NCBI GenBank assembly: GCA_016165875.1
Contig: JABBOT010000016.1
Span: 3,738,230-3,802,229, forward strand
Length of the DNA: 64,000 bases
Source of the DNA: Acanthopleura granulata
Lineage: Eukaryota; Mollusca; Polyplacophora; Chitonida; Chitonidae
Direction of reading: 5' to 3'
The notes under the pieces were generated by a model. It was not told the DNA's origin, searched no databases, and saw nothing but the letters and a program-made list of their open reading frames with translations. Made by a program: the position numbers and the translations under genes. Of the stretch, positions 23,816 through 36,027 are shown piece after piece (position 1 is the first letter of the stretch; each line of letters starts with the position of its first letter).

Positions 23816-26519
23816 CGTGTGAACGCATACATAGTAGTAGCTTAGCGCCATGGCCTGCCCAGAATAAGGTAACAAAAAACTACATTAGGCATGTCTGGTC
23901 TCCTCTTTTGCTCTCTTATCTGTAGCTTCACGCTGGTAAGCTTGCCCCTTTGTTCCCCGCAGATGTACTACCTGCGTTTGAAATAATTAATGGTAGACAC
24001 CTATGGTTTCCTGTGTCAACTATCTAGCACACAATTTTGTTTTCCACTTTGGACATCTGAGTTGGAGTTGAGATACACTCTGGACATGGTTTCATTAAGA
24101 ATGTACACGTAGTGTCGATCTTGATCGATTGAGAAGAGGATTACAACTGAAAACCAGGTGGAGAAAATTGTGCAAATTACATGTACCATTCAGACTGAAG
24201 ACACATAAATAGATTCTTGCATCCAAAAGGGCAATTTACCCGCGAATCTAAACGGCGTCTGTGACACATATTCTCAGTTCCATATACTGGGTTGCAAATA
24301 ACTAAAATTGGATGCTACTGTTAGGGTGACCCATTACTTCAGAACTGCTTTGAGCAAACAAAACGAAGAATTATTACATCTGAGTACCCAAACTAAGACG
24401 TCTCGTCCCGAAAAGACACTTCCATTACTACTTCTGACAAGATAAAGCTGACAAGTTGCTGAGAGATTTGGATTTACGTCACAGCGCTTAAAACTTCGCA
24501 GGGACATTTGGACCATGAAGACTCGCCGGTTACTGACGGCTAGCTTCTTCAAGTGGACAACAACATGTGAAACATATACGTCTGTTTAATGTGTCCCACT
24601 GACCTCAAGCACTGTTAAGAAGCTTTCCGATACAAACAACACATTAAAGAACGATGAATATGCCATCTGGGAGATAAAACCCCACTTTGATTCACAAACA
24701 GAAATAATGTTCAAAATACAAGACTACAGAACAGAAAGTAAGGCGAGATTCTGCTAGACTGGGGAGAATACTCTCTCTACTAGTCCACAGTACCATTCCA
24801 TTCAAATGAAGGAGGAGGATTTAATACCACATTGGCAATACTTCAGCCAAGATTTTCTTTCTATGTTCAATATTGCGTATTGGCGACAGGTAAAACATGT
24901 TAGAGACAACAAAATCTTGTGGAACTACAACAAACCTTGACGTCTGATGAAATACTGATATCGTTGTGGACTAAAGAATGCAGGGTTTTCTTTGCTTTGC
25001 AAACAATAATTCTCACGTGCATTCAACAGAGTGCTTTTGCATGTATAATATACTATACATCGTGACGTACTACATTCAAGAAAACCTTTCAGGTGTTGTC
25101 GACAATAACGATTTACGTGCAATTAAAACTGGTCTAAGCACGGTTGTCTGCACAGAAAATGGCAAAATCAGGCTTCGTCAGTTACACCCTGTCAATTTTT
25201 TCCCGCACGTCCCCGAGCCCTTTGCTGAGGTTGCTCACTTAATAGCAGCTACGTCACTACGTCACACAAAATGCTCGGATCTTTACATGCCTTTATCTAC
25301 ATGACGAGGACAACCAATCTCAGCTGTAACCTATTAAACACTTTGTTTCAGATCACGTTAAAGGCACACGTCAAGCAGTATTGTAGATGGAATGGGCAAG
25401 CATTTCGGTTACGATGAAGGTTCGTTCATCGCGCTCTCAGACGGCTTCGTCGGGAATATACGCACAAAAATGGCTGGTTCTTTTTTTCTGGAGAAACATA
25501 AGATTTATCGATTGTTTCAGCCTTGAGATCAAAGTCGCGTTGGTGCTACCGTGCTCAGAACTAATTGCGTGCTTTTCTCCTCGTTGGTAGTAGCAAAACT
25601 CTAGTCTCTTCCCACAGTGCCCAGTTTCCATGCCCGTGCTTTCCCCAATAACATTCAGATGTATTTTCGTGCTGTTTATCTTGACATACATTGAGCCTTC
25701 TCACTTCTCTGTGAATTAATAGTTCTTCATCCCTGTCAGCTGGTTCAGTGTAAGCTGTGAAAAGTAATTTGTCAGGTGACTATAAAGTGATAATGTGTCA
25801 CTTTGCATTCTTACATTTTCAATTTTGTTCTGACCCTCATGAGAGCGTCTGTCAAATAATATCGTTACAATTGGTTAGAATGACAGAAGAAATTAGTTAC
25901 CTAAATTGCTGAAAACAAAGCCCTTTACGTTGACATAAACCAGGGAGGTTTTACATCAGTTAAATGCCGAATGTCCAAGGTTTACTATAGGCATTCAATT
26001 TTTCTCCGTTCGTACACCTGGCCGTCTCAAAATTTTAACTATCATTATTATAGTAATTCTAGATATGAAGCCAGTTGCTGAACTGTTCAAGGCAAGGATG
26101 TTTTATTGAAAAAAGTCCTTGGCATTTTTCTTCTGAACTGGCAACCAAAGAGACACACATCTGACCTGTTTTTGTGAAGGAGTCCACTTGAAGTCCACTC
26201 TTAACACTGTGGAGTAGAGGCTAAAGGTCTCTGTGTAGCATAGACAATTAAACAGAAATTGTCGGGAAAAGGTTTTGTGTTTCTGAGCGGCCGATAAATG
26301 TATCAGCTGCAAAGTTATCTATACAGTTTGTGTAAAAACGTTGACGTCTTTTGAGTGTTAAAACGCGATTATGATGTTTTCCACATCGTATTCACGTATG
26401 TATGGGAAATAGGAAAGAGGAAAACAATTGATGTTCATTGTTAGGGTTGACATTTTACCGGTATACATGTACCATTTTGTGAACCCACCTATGAAATGTC
26501 CTGCTGCACACACTAAATA
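23816..26519. other. Non-coding stretch, 2.7 kb
   Basis: No gene or repeat recognised. The 108-codon frame at 24978-25304 is unremarkable. Confidence 0.5.
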
Positions 26520-26702
26520 AGATTTATTTATGTATGTGATTAGTGTTTTACGCCGTACTCAAGAATATTTCACTTACACGACGGCTGTCAGCATTATGGT
26601 GGGAAGAAATCGAGTAGAAACCCACGACCATGCACACCTTGCTGGCAGACCTTCCCACGTACGGCCGGAGAGGAAGCCAGCATGAGCAGGACTCACTAAA
26701 TA
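26520..26702 (-). repeat. SINE family 1, lacking tRNA head
   Basis: Reverse copy: GTGTTTTACGCCGTACTCAA, GAATATTTCACTTACACGAC, GGTGGGAAGAAATCGAG and CTTCCCACGTACGGCCGGAG, ending at the B-box-like region. Confidence 0.9.
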
Positions 26703-27044
26703 AGAGAGTGATATCCTGTTTTGGTAAGCAGAGATAAACTTCTGGCCAGAAGATGCAGGAAGCGCCTGCTCAGTTCTGGACTTGTACATGGAATTTGTAA
26801 GTATTGCCGTTCTTATTCTTCTTAGGCCTTCTTGAAAATAAGCCTCCAATGACGTGCGTTGGTGGTGAACCCCAAAAACTCCGGACTATTTTACCCTTAA
26901 AAACACTGTCCGCAATCGTACAAGTCAAAACAATGGTTGAATATGGCCTTAAGCAAAGATGAAACAAATAAGAATCGCTGAGCTGCTTTAGTAGTCTATT
27001 AAGTATTACAAAATTGCTCATGAAGCAATCCATTCCTGTTAATA
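26703..27044. other. Non-coding stretch
   Basis: Nothing recognised. Confidence 0.5.
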
Positions 27045-27450
27045 ATACCAAGACATATCACCTTTCCCACGACAGTCAACGTATCACAGAGCATGGAATC
27101 ATGTAACTCAGGGCACACAGGCACTTAACCCGAGACAGCTTTATCCGCTCACTCCATTACACCCATGTTGCGTACCAAAACAGAAGACGATCGACCTCTG
27201 GTCGATTATAATTCCCGCACGGATATCGATTTCTGACGGAGATAGTCCGGAAACAGAAGCGTGTCCTCAACGCTATTAAGGCGTTAGCCTCTGTGGAGCG
27301 CAAACCCTTCTGTTGAGGCAGACCGATAGATTAACAGGGTCCTGTCGTTGACAAGCCCGGGCTGTGATTATAACGGTGACCGATCAGATGCTCTCTTAAT
27401 ATCATCCTCAAGGAGACGGCTGTGACTGGTCTGGTAGTGGACACATCGAA
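27045..27450 (+). repeat. Dispersed repeat family E
   Basis: ACGGATATCGATTTCTGACG, AACAGGGTCCTGTCGTTGAC, GGCTGTGATTATAACGGTG and CTCAAGGAGACGGCTGTGAC. The longest copy, about 400 bp. Confidence 0.75.
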
Positions 27451-29471
27451 CTTAACTCGCTCCTTGTCAGTAGTCGTTCACCTCCGAAACGGGAAAGATT
27501 AAACTTGGGATGTTTATGCTATCCTGACGCGTTACCTGGGTCGATTCTGTATGTCTGGGAAGAAAACGGGCAGATTGCAACCCGAATGCTGGGTTCGATG
27601 TCTCTGCTTGACGGAAAATATTGATGATGTAAAGCAAGTGTGGTATTCTTGTGTTAAAGACGTCGCCCTAGTGCTGAAGTTACCATTTCGCTTGTGGGCT
27701 ATATCAGAAAAGTACGTATTTTTACCATGTTAACTTGAATATTTTCTACGAAGGTTTCACCACTACAGTTACCATTACACCACTTTAGTGGTAAAACACC
27801 CGTTATACTAGAAACAGTGGGGATCAGATCTTATTTCACACGATGATACTACAGGCATGCTGATTATTACTTTACAGCAAAAAACGAAAACGGAATTCAT
27901 AAACGGAATTGTTGTCCGCTGCAATGTATTTTGTAGTTGAATCATTTTAGCTGCATTATTACAATTGTATTATACCACTCTGCGTTTATTAATGTGACCG
28001 ATCATTCAATGTTCATCTTTAAGGTACTGGATTGTATTTGTTTTTATTTGTTTTCACGCTAAACGGTCATTGTGTGGCCTACATTTTTTCTCTGTGTATG
28101 TTGTATCCTGTGCTGGAATTCATTAGCGTGTTCTTGAGGCTTCTGTGTTCAGGAGTTTCGTGTCATTGTACATAGAGCGTACATTCTGGAAGGATAAACC
28201 CGTATTGTAAACATGCTAACGAACAAACCATCCAGAATTTCTTTACGTTAGTCGATAAATATGAGCCAAGAAGATGTTAACCTCGCAATCTTTTACTCAA
28301 GTTCACGTGAGAGCAGTCATATTTACTCTCGTTCACTTAGAAGGATTTTGTGAGATTTAGAGATATCGGCTTTCATTCCATTTGATATACGTCAATTTGT
28401 ACTCCATTTTTCTGCACGCTGCACTTTGTGAACTTGTCTTTGTCCAATTGCTGTTTGGTTTGAGACGTTATTTTGTAGCTTTATCGCTCATTGCCTCTTT
28501 GTGCGATTACGTACATTTCATCCCAATTTACCCTGAAAGTGACTTGGCGTATATTTACGAGGAGTGAAACATATATCGCCATCACGGACGCTATTGTTAA
28601 CCCGTCTGTCCAGGAAAGTTGCATCTCGCCGGGAAGATGGATATATATACCATCGTCGGCGTTTGTCTGCTGTTTGTCAGTTACAGGATTGTCATCCTTT
28701 GATTTGAGAATTCCCAAGGACTGTGGATTCTATATTTACGTGGATTGACTTGTTTGTAGAAGCCGGAATATTGCACCCGGATTTAGACGCTGTCACCATA
28801 AGAAAATATATATATTTTTGTAATTATCTGCATTGTTTTGTATATCATTGTCAGTTCTACTATTTGTCTAATTGGTTCAAATATTTGTATTGAACTTATT
28901 CAAGCGTCTTCGTGTTTCTTAGTGTGATCTTGTGTAAGGCCTATCGCTGTCTGAGAGATGAAAAAGCCATTTGATTATCATTTTTCCTCTCCGATAGTGG
29001 TGCCCTCACAAGTGTACTTAGCAAACCATTTCGTATGCCAAACATGGCCTTCTCTTTAGCATTCTGCAAAACCGAAACGCTATGGGGTGGTGTACTCTGA
29101 CCTTTGGCAAAACCCACCAAAATAGGGAGAACGCTGATATCCCGAAAACCCTCGTGCTCTTACCTTGAGGAAATCTGAGGGTTAGCTAATTTCGACGGAC
29201 ATTTATTGTGGGAAAGGAAGTTTCACCGAAAGACATCACTGTATCTTACAACGTTACAATTATTCATTATAACAGGCCTTTACTCTTTAAATATGTTACA
29301 CTCCAGACTAATGTGAATTACCATTAAAAAGTTGGCATTTGGCAAAGTACTTCAGTTGCTGTGGACCTAAGAAATAAGGTTTCGTCTGGTTTTCAAACAA
29401 TAATAATGATCGCTTGGATGTAATCGATTCATGCGTTCTCCAAGTTACCGGTTAAAGCGGTTCGGTTTAGT
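27451..29471. other. Non-coding stretch
   Basis: Overlapping open frames on both strands at 28382-28748 have no recognisable domain. No repeat identified. Confidence 0.45.
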
Positions 29472-29712
29472 TCATTTATTTATTTCTCATACTCTAGAGT
29501 GTTTCACTTATGTAAGTACGACGGCGATTAGCTTTTGATGGGTGGAAACCGGGCAAAACGCGGGGGAAACCCAGAATCATCCTCAGGCTGCTGGCAGACC
29601 TTCCTACGTACCTCTAGAGAGGAAGCTGCCATATGCTGGACTTTAACTCACAGTGAGAGGCTCATTACAGGGTCATTACTCTGCGCTAGCGCGTTAACCA
29701 TCTCGACCACTA
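29472..29712 (-). repeat. SINE family 1, near full length
   Basis: Reverse copy: TTTATTTATTTCTCATACTC, core with CTGCTGGCAGACCTTCCTAC, B-box-like AACTCACAGTGAG and head CTGCGCTAGCGCGTTAACC. Diverged in the 3' end block. Confidence 0.88.
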
Positions 29713-31024
29713 AATACACACACAAGGAAACGGTATTGCTTAGTTTTTCTATAAACCTAAGTATTGTCCATTATTCCAAACACAATATCAGCGTTGCCTT
29801 TGTCTTGAAATGTTAGGGAATTGTTTTATTTCTCGGGATCAGTAGTGCATTTTGTTTTTTTTCTTGTAGAACTAGTTTCCAGTCGTCATGACAATCCTCT
29901 TTTGTACATATTTCAGACGTACTGTTTTCCCTGATATATTTGGGCGCTTCTCACAATAAGGGACATTCCGTTTCATTTTCTGTGCCCATATATTTTTAGT
30001 AGTTCTGCACCCCTGCCAGGCACCACATTTTTTTTTATCTGCCAGCATATAGTTTTGTAATACAGATCCACACTTTAAAGAAGTCTTGGCTCTTTGGTAA
30101 TCTCTCGCTTTTTGCTCGATCCTACTGAACAGGCCTTGGGAGGTTTTCATCACAATATTTCTGATTTCAAAGTGCATTTCAAAATGGGCACAAAAATTGA
30201 TATTATTTTCAGTAAAGCGGTTAGTCATTGAGCGTGTCAGTACTAGTGAACCTTGGTTGAAGACAAAACTACGAAAATTTTAAATTTCTGCATTATCAAC
30301 CAAAGAGACACATCGTAGACGAGACGTATTTCTGTAGCAATAGTCTCACCACTATCGTCAAACCATCTCTGGGGTTACCATCGGCTGAAAGCCTTGCCAC
30401 TCCAGCCCGCAGTAGCTTCACGAAGAGATCATCTGCTGGCGTTATATTTAACCTTATCATCTGTGTTTACGTGAGCTGGTACTATAATTGTCTCTGAACA
30501 CGGAGCTAAGGATCAGTTGTCCACGTGAAGGGTGTCTTAAACACTTCTACCTAGTGACAAAGATTTCTGAACATCAGAGTTAATTATCCAAGGACTGTCA
30601 GGGGAACGCTTTGTGTCATGGAGAGCTCACTAACCCTGCAGGCTACAGGAGCTATGAGACACGTGTGGTAATCACGTAGTTTGTGTCAGATTTGAGTTCT
30701 GGACCGTGTTAGCGAGTGTTGTGAAATATGCTAGTGTCTGCTTGCCTCTGCCTGCCACCAAACTGATCCCGTGTCTTACGACCTCGAAGCGTACGCCATA
30801 ATCACCAGGCCACCGAGGCTGTACGTTAGGAGAATGTTCAAAGACAGTTTTATGCTGATTGCAATATGGTGTTCATTACATTGAATTATCACTTTTGAGG
30901 GAAGTGGGGGTGTCTCGTTACAGTGATTAATGAAAATAAAAATCCATGTGCTATCGTCAGCTTTTGGGAATACTGAACTGTTCAGCACCGCAGCAAAACG
31001 TTACATGAAATCAGTTAAGTTGAC
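29713..31024. other. Non-coding stretch
   Basis: A 118-codon minus-strand frame (29872-30228) encodes a basic, Lys-rich product with no domain I can name. It may be chance. Otherwise nothing. Confidence 0.45.
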
Positions 31025-31130
31025 AAAGAGGCCAGATTTCACAGCCTATATTTGGCTATTCGACAATTATCACACTGCCGACGCCTATCTGGTTTTACTT
31101 TGTAATGCAGTAGTCTTCCATATTGTATCT
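31025..31130 (+). repeat. Dispersed repeat family D, 3' portion
   Basis: AAAGAGGCCAGATTTCACAG, CAATTATCACACTGCCGACG, CTATCTGGTTTTACTTTGTA match 57880-57990. Confidence 0.55.
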
Positions 31131-31297
31131 GAACACAGACCATAATTATTCTAGTGGGCTGTTAATCAACAAGGCCGGTTCTCTTCGCATTGTTTTCGTG
31201 TGACGTAAATTTAGTAAATGTGATGACGACACAGCATACCTAATAAATTCCAGTTAGAATCACTTCATTTGTATGTAATTCTGCTTTTTAGAAATTT

Positions 31298-31830
31298 CTT
31301 TATTTATTTATTTCATTGGTGTTTTACGCCGTACTCAAGAATATTTTGGGGCCTCCGTGGCTCAGTTGATTAGCGCGCTATGGCGGCGCAATGACCCAGA
31401 AAGCCTCCCACCAATGCGGTCGCTGTGAGTTCAAGTCCAGTCCATGCTGGCTTCCTCTCCGCCCGTATGTGAGAAGATCTGCCAGCAACCTGCGGATGGT
31501 CGTGGGTTTCCGCCGGGCTCTGCCCGATTTCCTCCCACCATAATGCTGGCCGCCGTCGTATAAGTGAAATATTCTCGAGTATGGCGTAAAACACTAATTA
31601 ACTAAATAAATATATAAAACAAGAATATTTCACTTGTACGATGGCGGCCAGAATTATGGTGGGAAGAAACCGTGCAAAGCCCGGGGAAAACCGACGACTA
31701 TCCGCAGGTTGCTGGCAGACCTTCCACGTACGACCGGAGAGGAAGCCGGCATGAGCTGGACTTGAATTCACAGCAACTGCATTAATGGAAGGCTTCTGGG
31801 TAACTATGCTGCGCTAGTACGCTAACCAAC
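31298..31830 (-). repeat. SINE family 1, split by a second SINE
   Basis: The outer, older copy. Its tail and end block lie at 31298-31346, and the rest (core to tRNA head) continues at 31620-31830. The break is inside the AAGAATATTTCAC motif and is filled by a plus-strand copy of the same family. Confidence 0.93.
31347..31619 (+). repeat. SINE family 1, inserted inside another SINE
   Basis: Full-length copy from GGGGCCTCCGTGGCTCAGTT to an A-rich tail. It is flanked by an exact 11-bp target duplication (CAAGAATATTT at 31336-31346 and 31620-31630), the hallmark of LINE-assisted insertion. It is clearly younger than the outer copy. Confidence 0.93.
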
Positions 31831-31899
31831 GCTTATTACAAAGTCATGGTGCTTAAGAATGTGTAAGTTGCTGCTTTCACTTTCCCAAACAGATAGAAC

Positions 31900-32110
31900 C
31901 TGGACATCGAACCCCATATTCGTATACAAGACGTCAACCCAATTGGACTTTCCGGATCAATGATAGCAATAATAGTTTCTGAAAACAACAAATGACACAA
32001 ACCAGAAAAGAACTAATAAAGTATATCAATATCAAAAAAATAGCATGGATTTACGAAAAGAGAGGCAATCCACATATTTCAATGATGACGAAAAGACGCA
32101 ATAAATGTTT
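31900..32110 (+). repeat. Dispersed repeat family C
   Basis: CATATTCGTATACAAGACGT, CCGGATCAATGATAGC, ACAACAAATGACACAAACCA and GGATTTACGAAAAGAGAGGC. One of the longest copies. Confidence 0.75.
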
Positions 32111-32164
32111 TAGGGGGACGAAGTGTACCATTTCAATATATGGTGCCGTTAATGAAAAACCCAT

Positions 32165-32305
32165 CATTGAATAAAATCCAAACTGAGGTGAACTGAGAAG
32201 AGGCCGGTTTTCACCGGTAATGGGTGAACATTTGTTCTACATGTGTACTTATCACACTGTCCTCGCTGCTCTGGCTTTCCTGTCCATGCTTTAGATTTTT
32301 AAAAA
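32165..32305 (+). repeat. Dispersed repeat family D, 3' portion
   Basis: AGAGGCCGGTTTTCACCGGT, TATCACACTGTCCTCGCTGC, TCTGGCTTTCC match 57885-57990. The CCGGTTTTCACCGG core is a short palindrome. Confidence 0.65.
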
Positions 32306-32519
32306 TATTTTTGTGAAGACGAGCTTTCTGAGTGAGACAATAAGGAAGACTCCGTTAACACAAGAATATCATACTCGCTCTATACAATCTATCTAACTCC
32401 TGGCAAGCAGAGATATCAAACCCGGCACCAGAGATAAAGTCTACTTAAACGCTGACAACATTCATACAAGCAATGAATGCGTCGGGATAAAAAAAACTGT
32501 AGAGGTTTATGCTTCCCCG

Positions 32520-32820
32520 TACGGAGGTGAACAATGACCAACAGATCGCACATTTAAGTACCATGTGTCCACCATCAAGACTGACACTTGCGCTCCACAG
32601 AGGCTGACAGGTTAATAGCTCAGAGGAAACGCTTGGATTTCCGGAACATCTCGGTCAAAAATCGATATCCTGGTGGGAACTGGGATCGACCAGTGGCCGA
32701 TTGCCTTCTCTTTTGGTATGTAATATAGATGTAAGATCGGGTTAAGTGCTCTCGAGTCCCCTGCCACCTGAATCCACGTAATGCGTTGACAGTCGTGAGA
32801 CATGCTACCTATGTGCATCC
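32520..32820 (-). repeat. Dispersed repeat family E
   Basis: Reverse copy: CTCCACAGAGGCTGACAGGT, CAAAAATCGATATCCTGGTG, TTGACAGTCGTGAGACATGC match 10745-11110. Confidence 0.7.
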
Positions 32821-33232
32821 TAGTGTATAAATTATTACTTTTAAACATTTAGGTTAACAGAAGAAAATCCTACAAGATCCGACAAGATGCCGGTTTTCAC
32901 TGATGTACGCGTGACTATTTGCAGCAACACTGTATCTATGTTGATGTCTTTGTATTAAACGGAAAGAATACCTCTATGAAAGACAGGCAAGGTTCACACA
33001 GGTTTTTCTTGAAAGCATTCCTGGTTTTATATCAGTTCTTCCAAGGGTACACCTTGCACAAAACATCGTAGAACTGCAAGTACATGAAAAACTTTATAAA
33101 AAAAACATAATATTCTAAAAGTACGGTATGGTTGCGAAACAGTTATTTCTTGTTTGCTGTGTGCGTCCTAGGAGAGTGCCTAATGGCATTTGTGGAAGAA
33201 AGTCTGTGTTGTTAAAAACAGTTCAGTAAGTG

Positions 33233-33358
33233 GGAAGGTCTGACAGCAACTTGCGGATTGCCGTGGGAAGGTCCTCCATTAACCTGCGGATGGCCGTGAG
33301 AAGGTCCTCCATTAACCTGCGGATGGCCGTGAGAAGGTCTGCCAGCAACCTGCGGATA
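33233..33358 (+). repeat. 33-bp tandem repeat made from SINE core
   Basis: Four head-to-tail units of about 33 bp of the form GAAGGTCCTCCATTAACCTG CGGATGGCCGTGA. The first and last keep the SINE wording (GGTCTGCCAGCAACCTGCGG). The flanking SINE is absent, so only this core fragment was amplified. Confidence 0.9.
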
Positions 33359-33404
33359 TGTCTGCATTTACATGAACAATTTGAACAGAACCCTAATTGA
33401 AATA

Positions 33405-33500
33405 CATTGATCAGAGGCCTTATTCATCGATTACGTGTGGCAATCTGCTAACTATCACACCGTAGTTGCTTCTCTGGTTTTACGCTCTACACAAGACTTT
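33405..33500 (+). repeat. Dispersed repeat family D, 3' portion
   Basis: CAATCTGCTAACTATCACAC, CTTCTCTGGTTTTACGCTCT. A short fragment. Confidence 0.5.
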
Positions 33501-33513
33501 AACACTCACATTT

Positions 33514-34101
33514 CTAGGATGAAACAAGGATTAAAGGCTTGTGTCTTGGTATTGGCATAATGGCCGTACTGGCATCGTGCTGAGTATGATCGGCATGTTG
33601 GATACATTCACAGTTGCAATCAAATCGCAACCGAGTTACATACTTTTTAACGACGTTTTTGACACTGTTCTGTGTTGTTATTATTGACTCGGAAAGACCA
33701 TTCTGACAGACAACTGGTATCGGAATTTGGTCAGTTGGTTGGCTGTATTGAAGATTAATGTTTGTCCCGTGGGTCATTACGTTGCCAGAAAAGTACATCG
33801 GGTCTATTTCCGTTTATGTGATGTAATCCCGCCTTTTTCCTTTGAGGAGTCTTTCGACAATAGAGATTCCACTCCTTGATGACGTGGACTTCTTCGGATA
33901 AACGAATATTTGCAGGTCATTGATCTTTCTTGTACTAAGCGCATACACAAACAAGAACGGTCGTGAGACACTCAGACCAAGCTTTGAAAGCCTCTGTTTG
34001 TAATTTGCTGAATTATTTATTATAGTCCTTGGAGAAACAAGTTTGGCTCTCTGATTTATATCAGGAAAAATTAAGCAAAGCGTGCAATATTTCATGAACA
34101 T
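33514..34101 (-). pseudogene. Possible decayed coding segment, one in-frame stop
   Basis: On the minus strand one frame stays open for about 196 codons except for a single TAA near 33813. The first part carries a hydrophobic stretch (RPFLFVYAL) and basic residues. The second has a Cys-rich patch (FDCNCECIQHADH). I recognise no family. It could be an exon or pseudogene, or chance, as AT-rich DNA sometimes leaves frames this long. No splice sites were chosen. Confidence 0.25.
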
Positions 34102-34811
34102 ATTTGCTGATGATGTTCAGTGGATGTTTGGTTGAGGAAACTTTTCAAAGTTGATATGTAGTTGTTTTTATCACAGATTTTCAAGACAACTGTATTTTTT
34201 TATGGCTGCCATTGTTACTTACTCAGCGTCTGCTTCTGTGTTATAGAATCATCTAAACCACTCCGAGACCTTTGGCCTTTGAAGCACACCAAAGAGCCTG
34301 AAATGTTGATTGAAGAATGATCGTGCATTAATAAGCAAAAGTGTTGCATGTCATCAGCTGCATGAAATAATTGAAATAGGTGTGTAACCCGGTCGGAACA
34401 GACTTCAGTGACATTACTGACCTGGAGAAGGAAATGATGAAAATGAAATAACTACGTTTCAGTTCGTGTAGATAATTGTATTGAATCAATAACAATTGCA
34501 TAATGCTTAAATTAAAAATCAGAATGGTCTGCCTTCTCCTGTAATATGGATTTACTCTAGATTAATAAACAAAATGGTTCCCCTGCATTATTCTACATTA
34601 TCACAAGTGCATTGAACATAAATTTGCAAATTTTGTGTACAGTCAAGTTAACTTGGAGCTAATGGTGACTATCATTAGAATAATTCATACACAACAATCG
34701 TGTTTTTTCCATTGTAGTAAATGAAAGACCTCACAGAGGAGAGGAAATACGCTGACAGGATGAATGTTAAAGTAACCATATTATTTTAACATTCAGTTAA
34801 AATAATGTCAG
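34102..34811. other. Non-coding stretch
   Basis: AT-rich. Nothing recognised. Confidence 0.5.
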
Positions 34812-34990
34812 AGAACCTAGGCATCGATAGCGATATTCGTATACCAGCCGTCAACCAAAATAGGGCTTTCGGGTCAATAATCGCAAAACCAGTTTCCAAA
34901 TACGACAGATAAGAGAAAGCACCAAAGAACTAGGAAATTATATAAAATTTTAAACAATTAGGACGGATTCATGCACCGAGAAGCAATCAG
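34812..34990 (+). repeat. Dispersed repeat family C, best copy
   Basis: GATATTCGTATACCAGCCGT, CAACCAAAATAGGGCTTTCG, GGTCAATAATCGCAAAACCA, CACCAAAGAACTAGG and TTAGGACGGATTCATGC in order. This is the clearest reference copy for the family. Confidence 0.8.
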
Positions 34991-35302
34991 CAAAGAATGT
35001 TCTGTGACAGAGAGAGAGAGGATAAACATATATAACGGTATTTTTTCTTTTGTTGTCTACAACTGAAAGGCCTCACAGAGGAGAGGCAGTACATTAACCT
35101 GGGTTATATCCAGAATTTTGAAGTTGTGTCCTCATTTGAAACAAACAAACAAACAAAAACAACCAACAATGACCAGCCAAAGAGAAGGCCAGGCTCCAGT
35201 ATGCCCCTAGACCCTGGAAGTTAGCGCCTCTAATAAGATGAAAATTAAAGTCCATATTATAGATGACTATTTATCTTTCGAACAGGTCATTAACATTGTG
35301 TA

Positions 35303-35830
35303 ATGTTATGGGTAAGCAAAAAATGTTCATGTAATCAAAATGGCAGACATCATTATCATATTGAGCTTTGCAGTGTATTTACAGGATTTCCTGCTCTTGG
35401 GCTAGGCACTGCTACCTCTGGACCGGCATCTGGTGTTTCATCTCGCCGTGCACTTCTGCCAGGCACTGTTGCTTGTGGACCGGCATCTGGTGTTTCATCT
35501 CGCCGTGCACTTCTGCCAGGCACTGTTGCTTGTGGACCGGCATCTGGTGTTTCATCTCGTCGTGCACTTCTGCCAGGCACTGTTGCTTGTGGACCGGTAT
35601 CTGGTGTTTCTTCTCGCCTTGTACACAGAATTTTCTTAAAGAACGAATCTAGAATCTTATTATTGTCTTCTTTCCTCTTTTGTTTACATATCCGCGCGTT
35701 TTCGGTCGCTACCCGGCTTTGCACCTTTCTATCCACCTTGATTGCTCCATTCGTTTCAAGCAGCAAACTCTCCTGGATCAGTGGTCTTCGCCAATTTTAC
35801 ACATTATTTCTAAGGTTAACCTCTGCGTAG
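35303..35830. other. Open region spanning a 57-bp minisatellite; coding status unclear
   Basis: Because the repeat unit is a multiple of three, both strands stay open across it. The plus strand has a 175-codon frame. The minus strand has a 136-codon frame whose N-terminal part is basic and charged (for example NARICKQKRKEDNNK) before the repeats, which looks more protein-like. The minus frame has no ATG at its start (first codon TTG). Neither matches a family I know. Confidence 0.3.
35406..35630 (+). repeat. 57-bp minisatellite, four units
   Basis: Four near-identical tandem units, each containing GCACTGTTGCTTGTGGACCG, GCATCTGGTGTTTCATCTCG and CCGTGCACTTCTGCCAG. The middle units differ by only a base or two, so the array is young. 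On the minus strand each unit encodes 19 residues ending in TPDAGPQATVPGRSARRDE. Confidence 0.95.
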
Positions 35831-36027
35831 TAGTGCCACAAGGCTAACAAAGTCTTATTATGGAGTTACCGCCCCTTCGTTGGTGATGAATGGCGAACTC
35901 GGTGATTGATAAATACGAAAGATACCCCTCCTTAAAGTTTGAATAATTTTCTTTTATTGTTTGAAAAAAGGTGCTTTGGTTTTAAAAAAAAATCGTTCCT
36001 TTGATTTTTTTTTAAAAATCAAATAAA

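Noticed and set aside
28382..28748. Three overlapping open frames on both strands
   Set aside because: None has a recognisable domain or supporting splice signals. Mutual overlap suggests chance.
35406..35630. Four regular units considered as a CRISPR array
   Set aside because: No spacers; units abut directly. It is a minisatellite.
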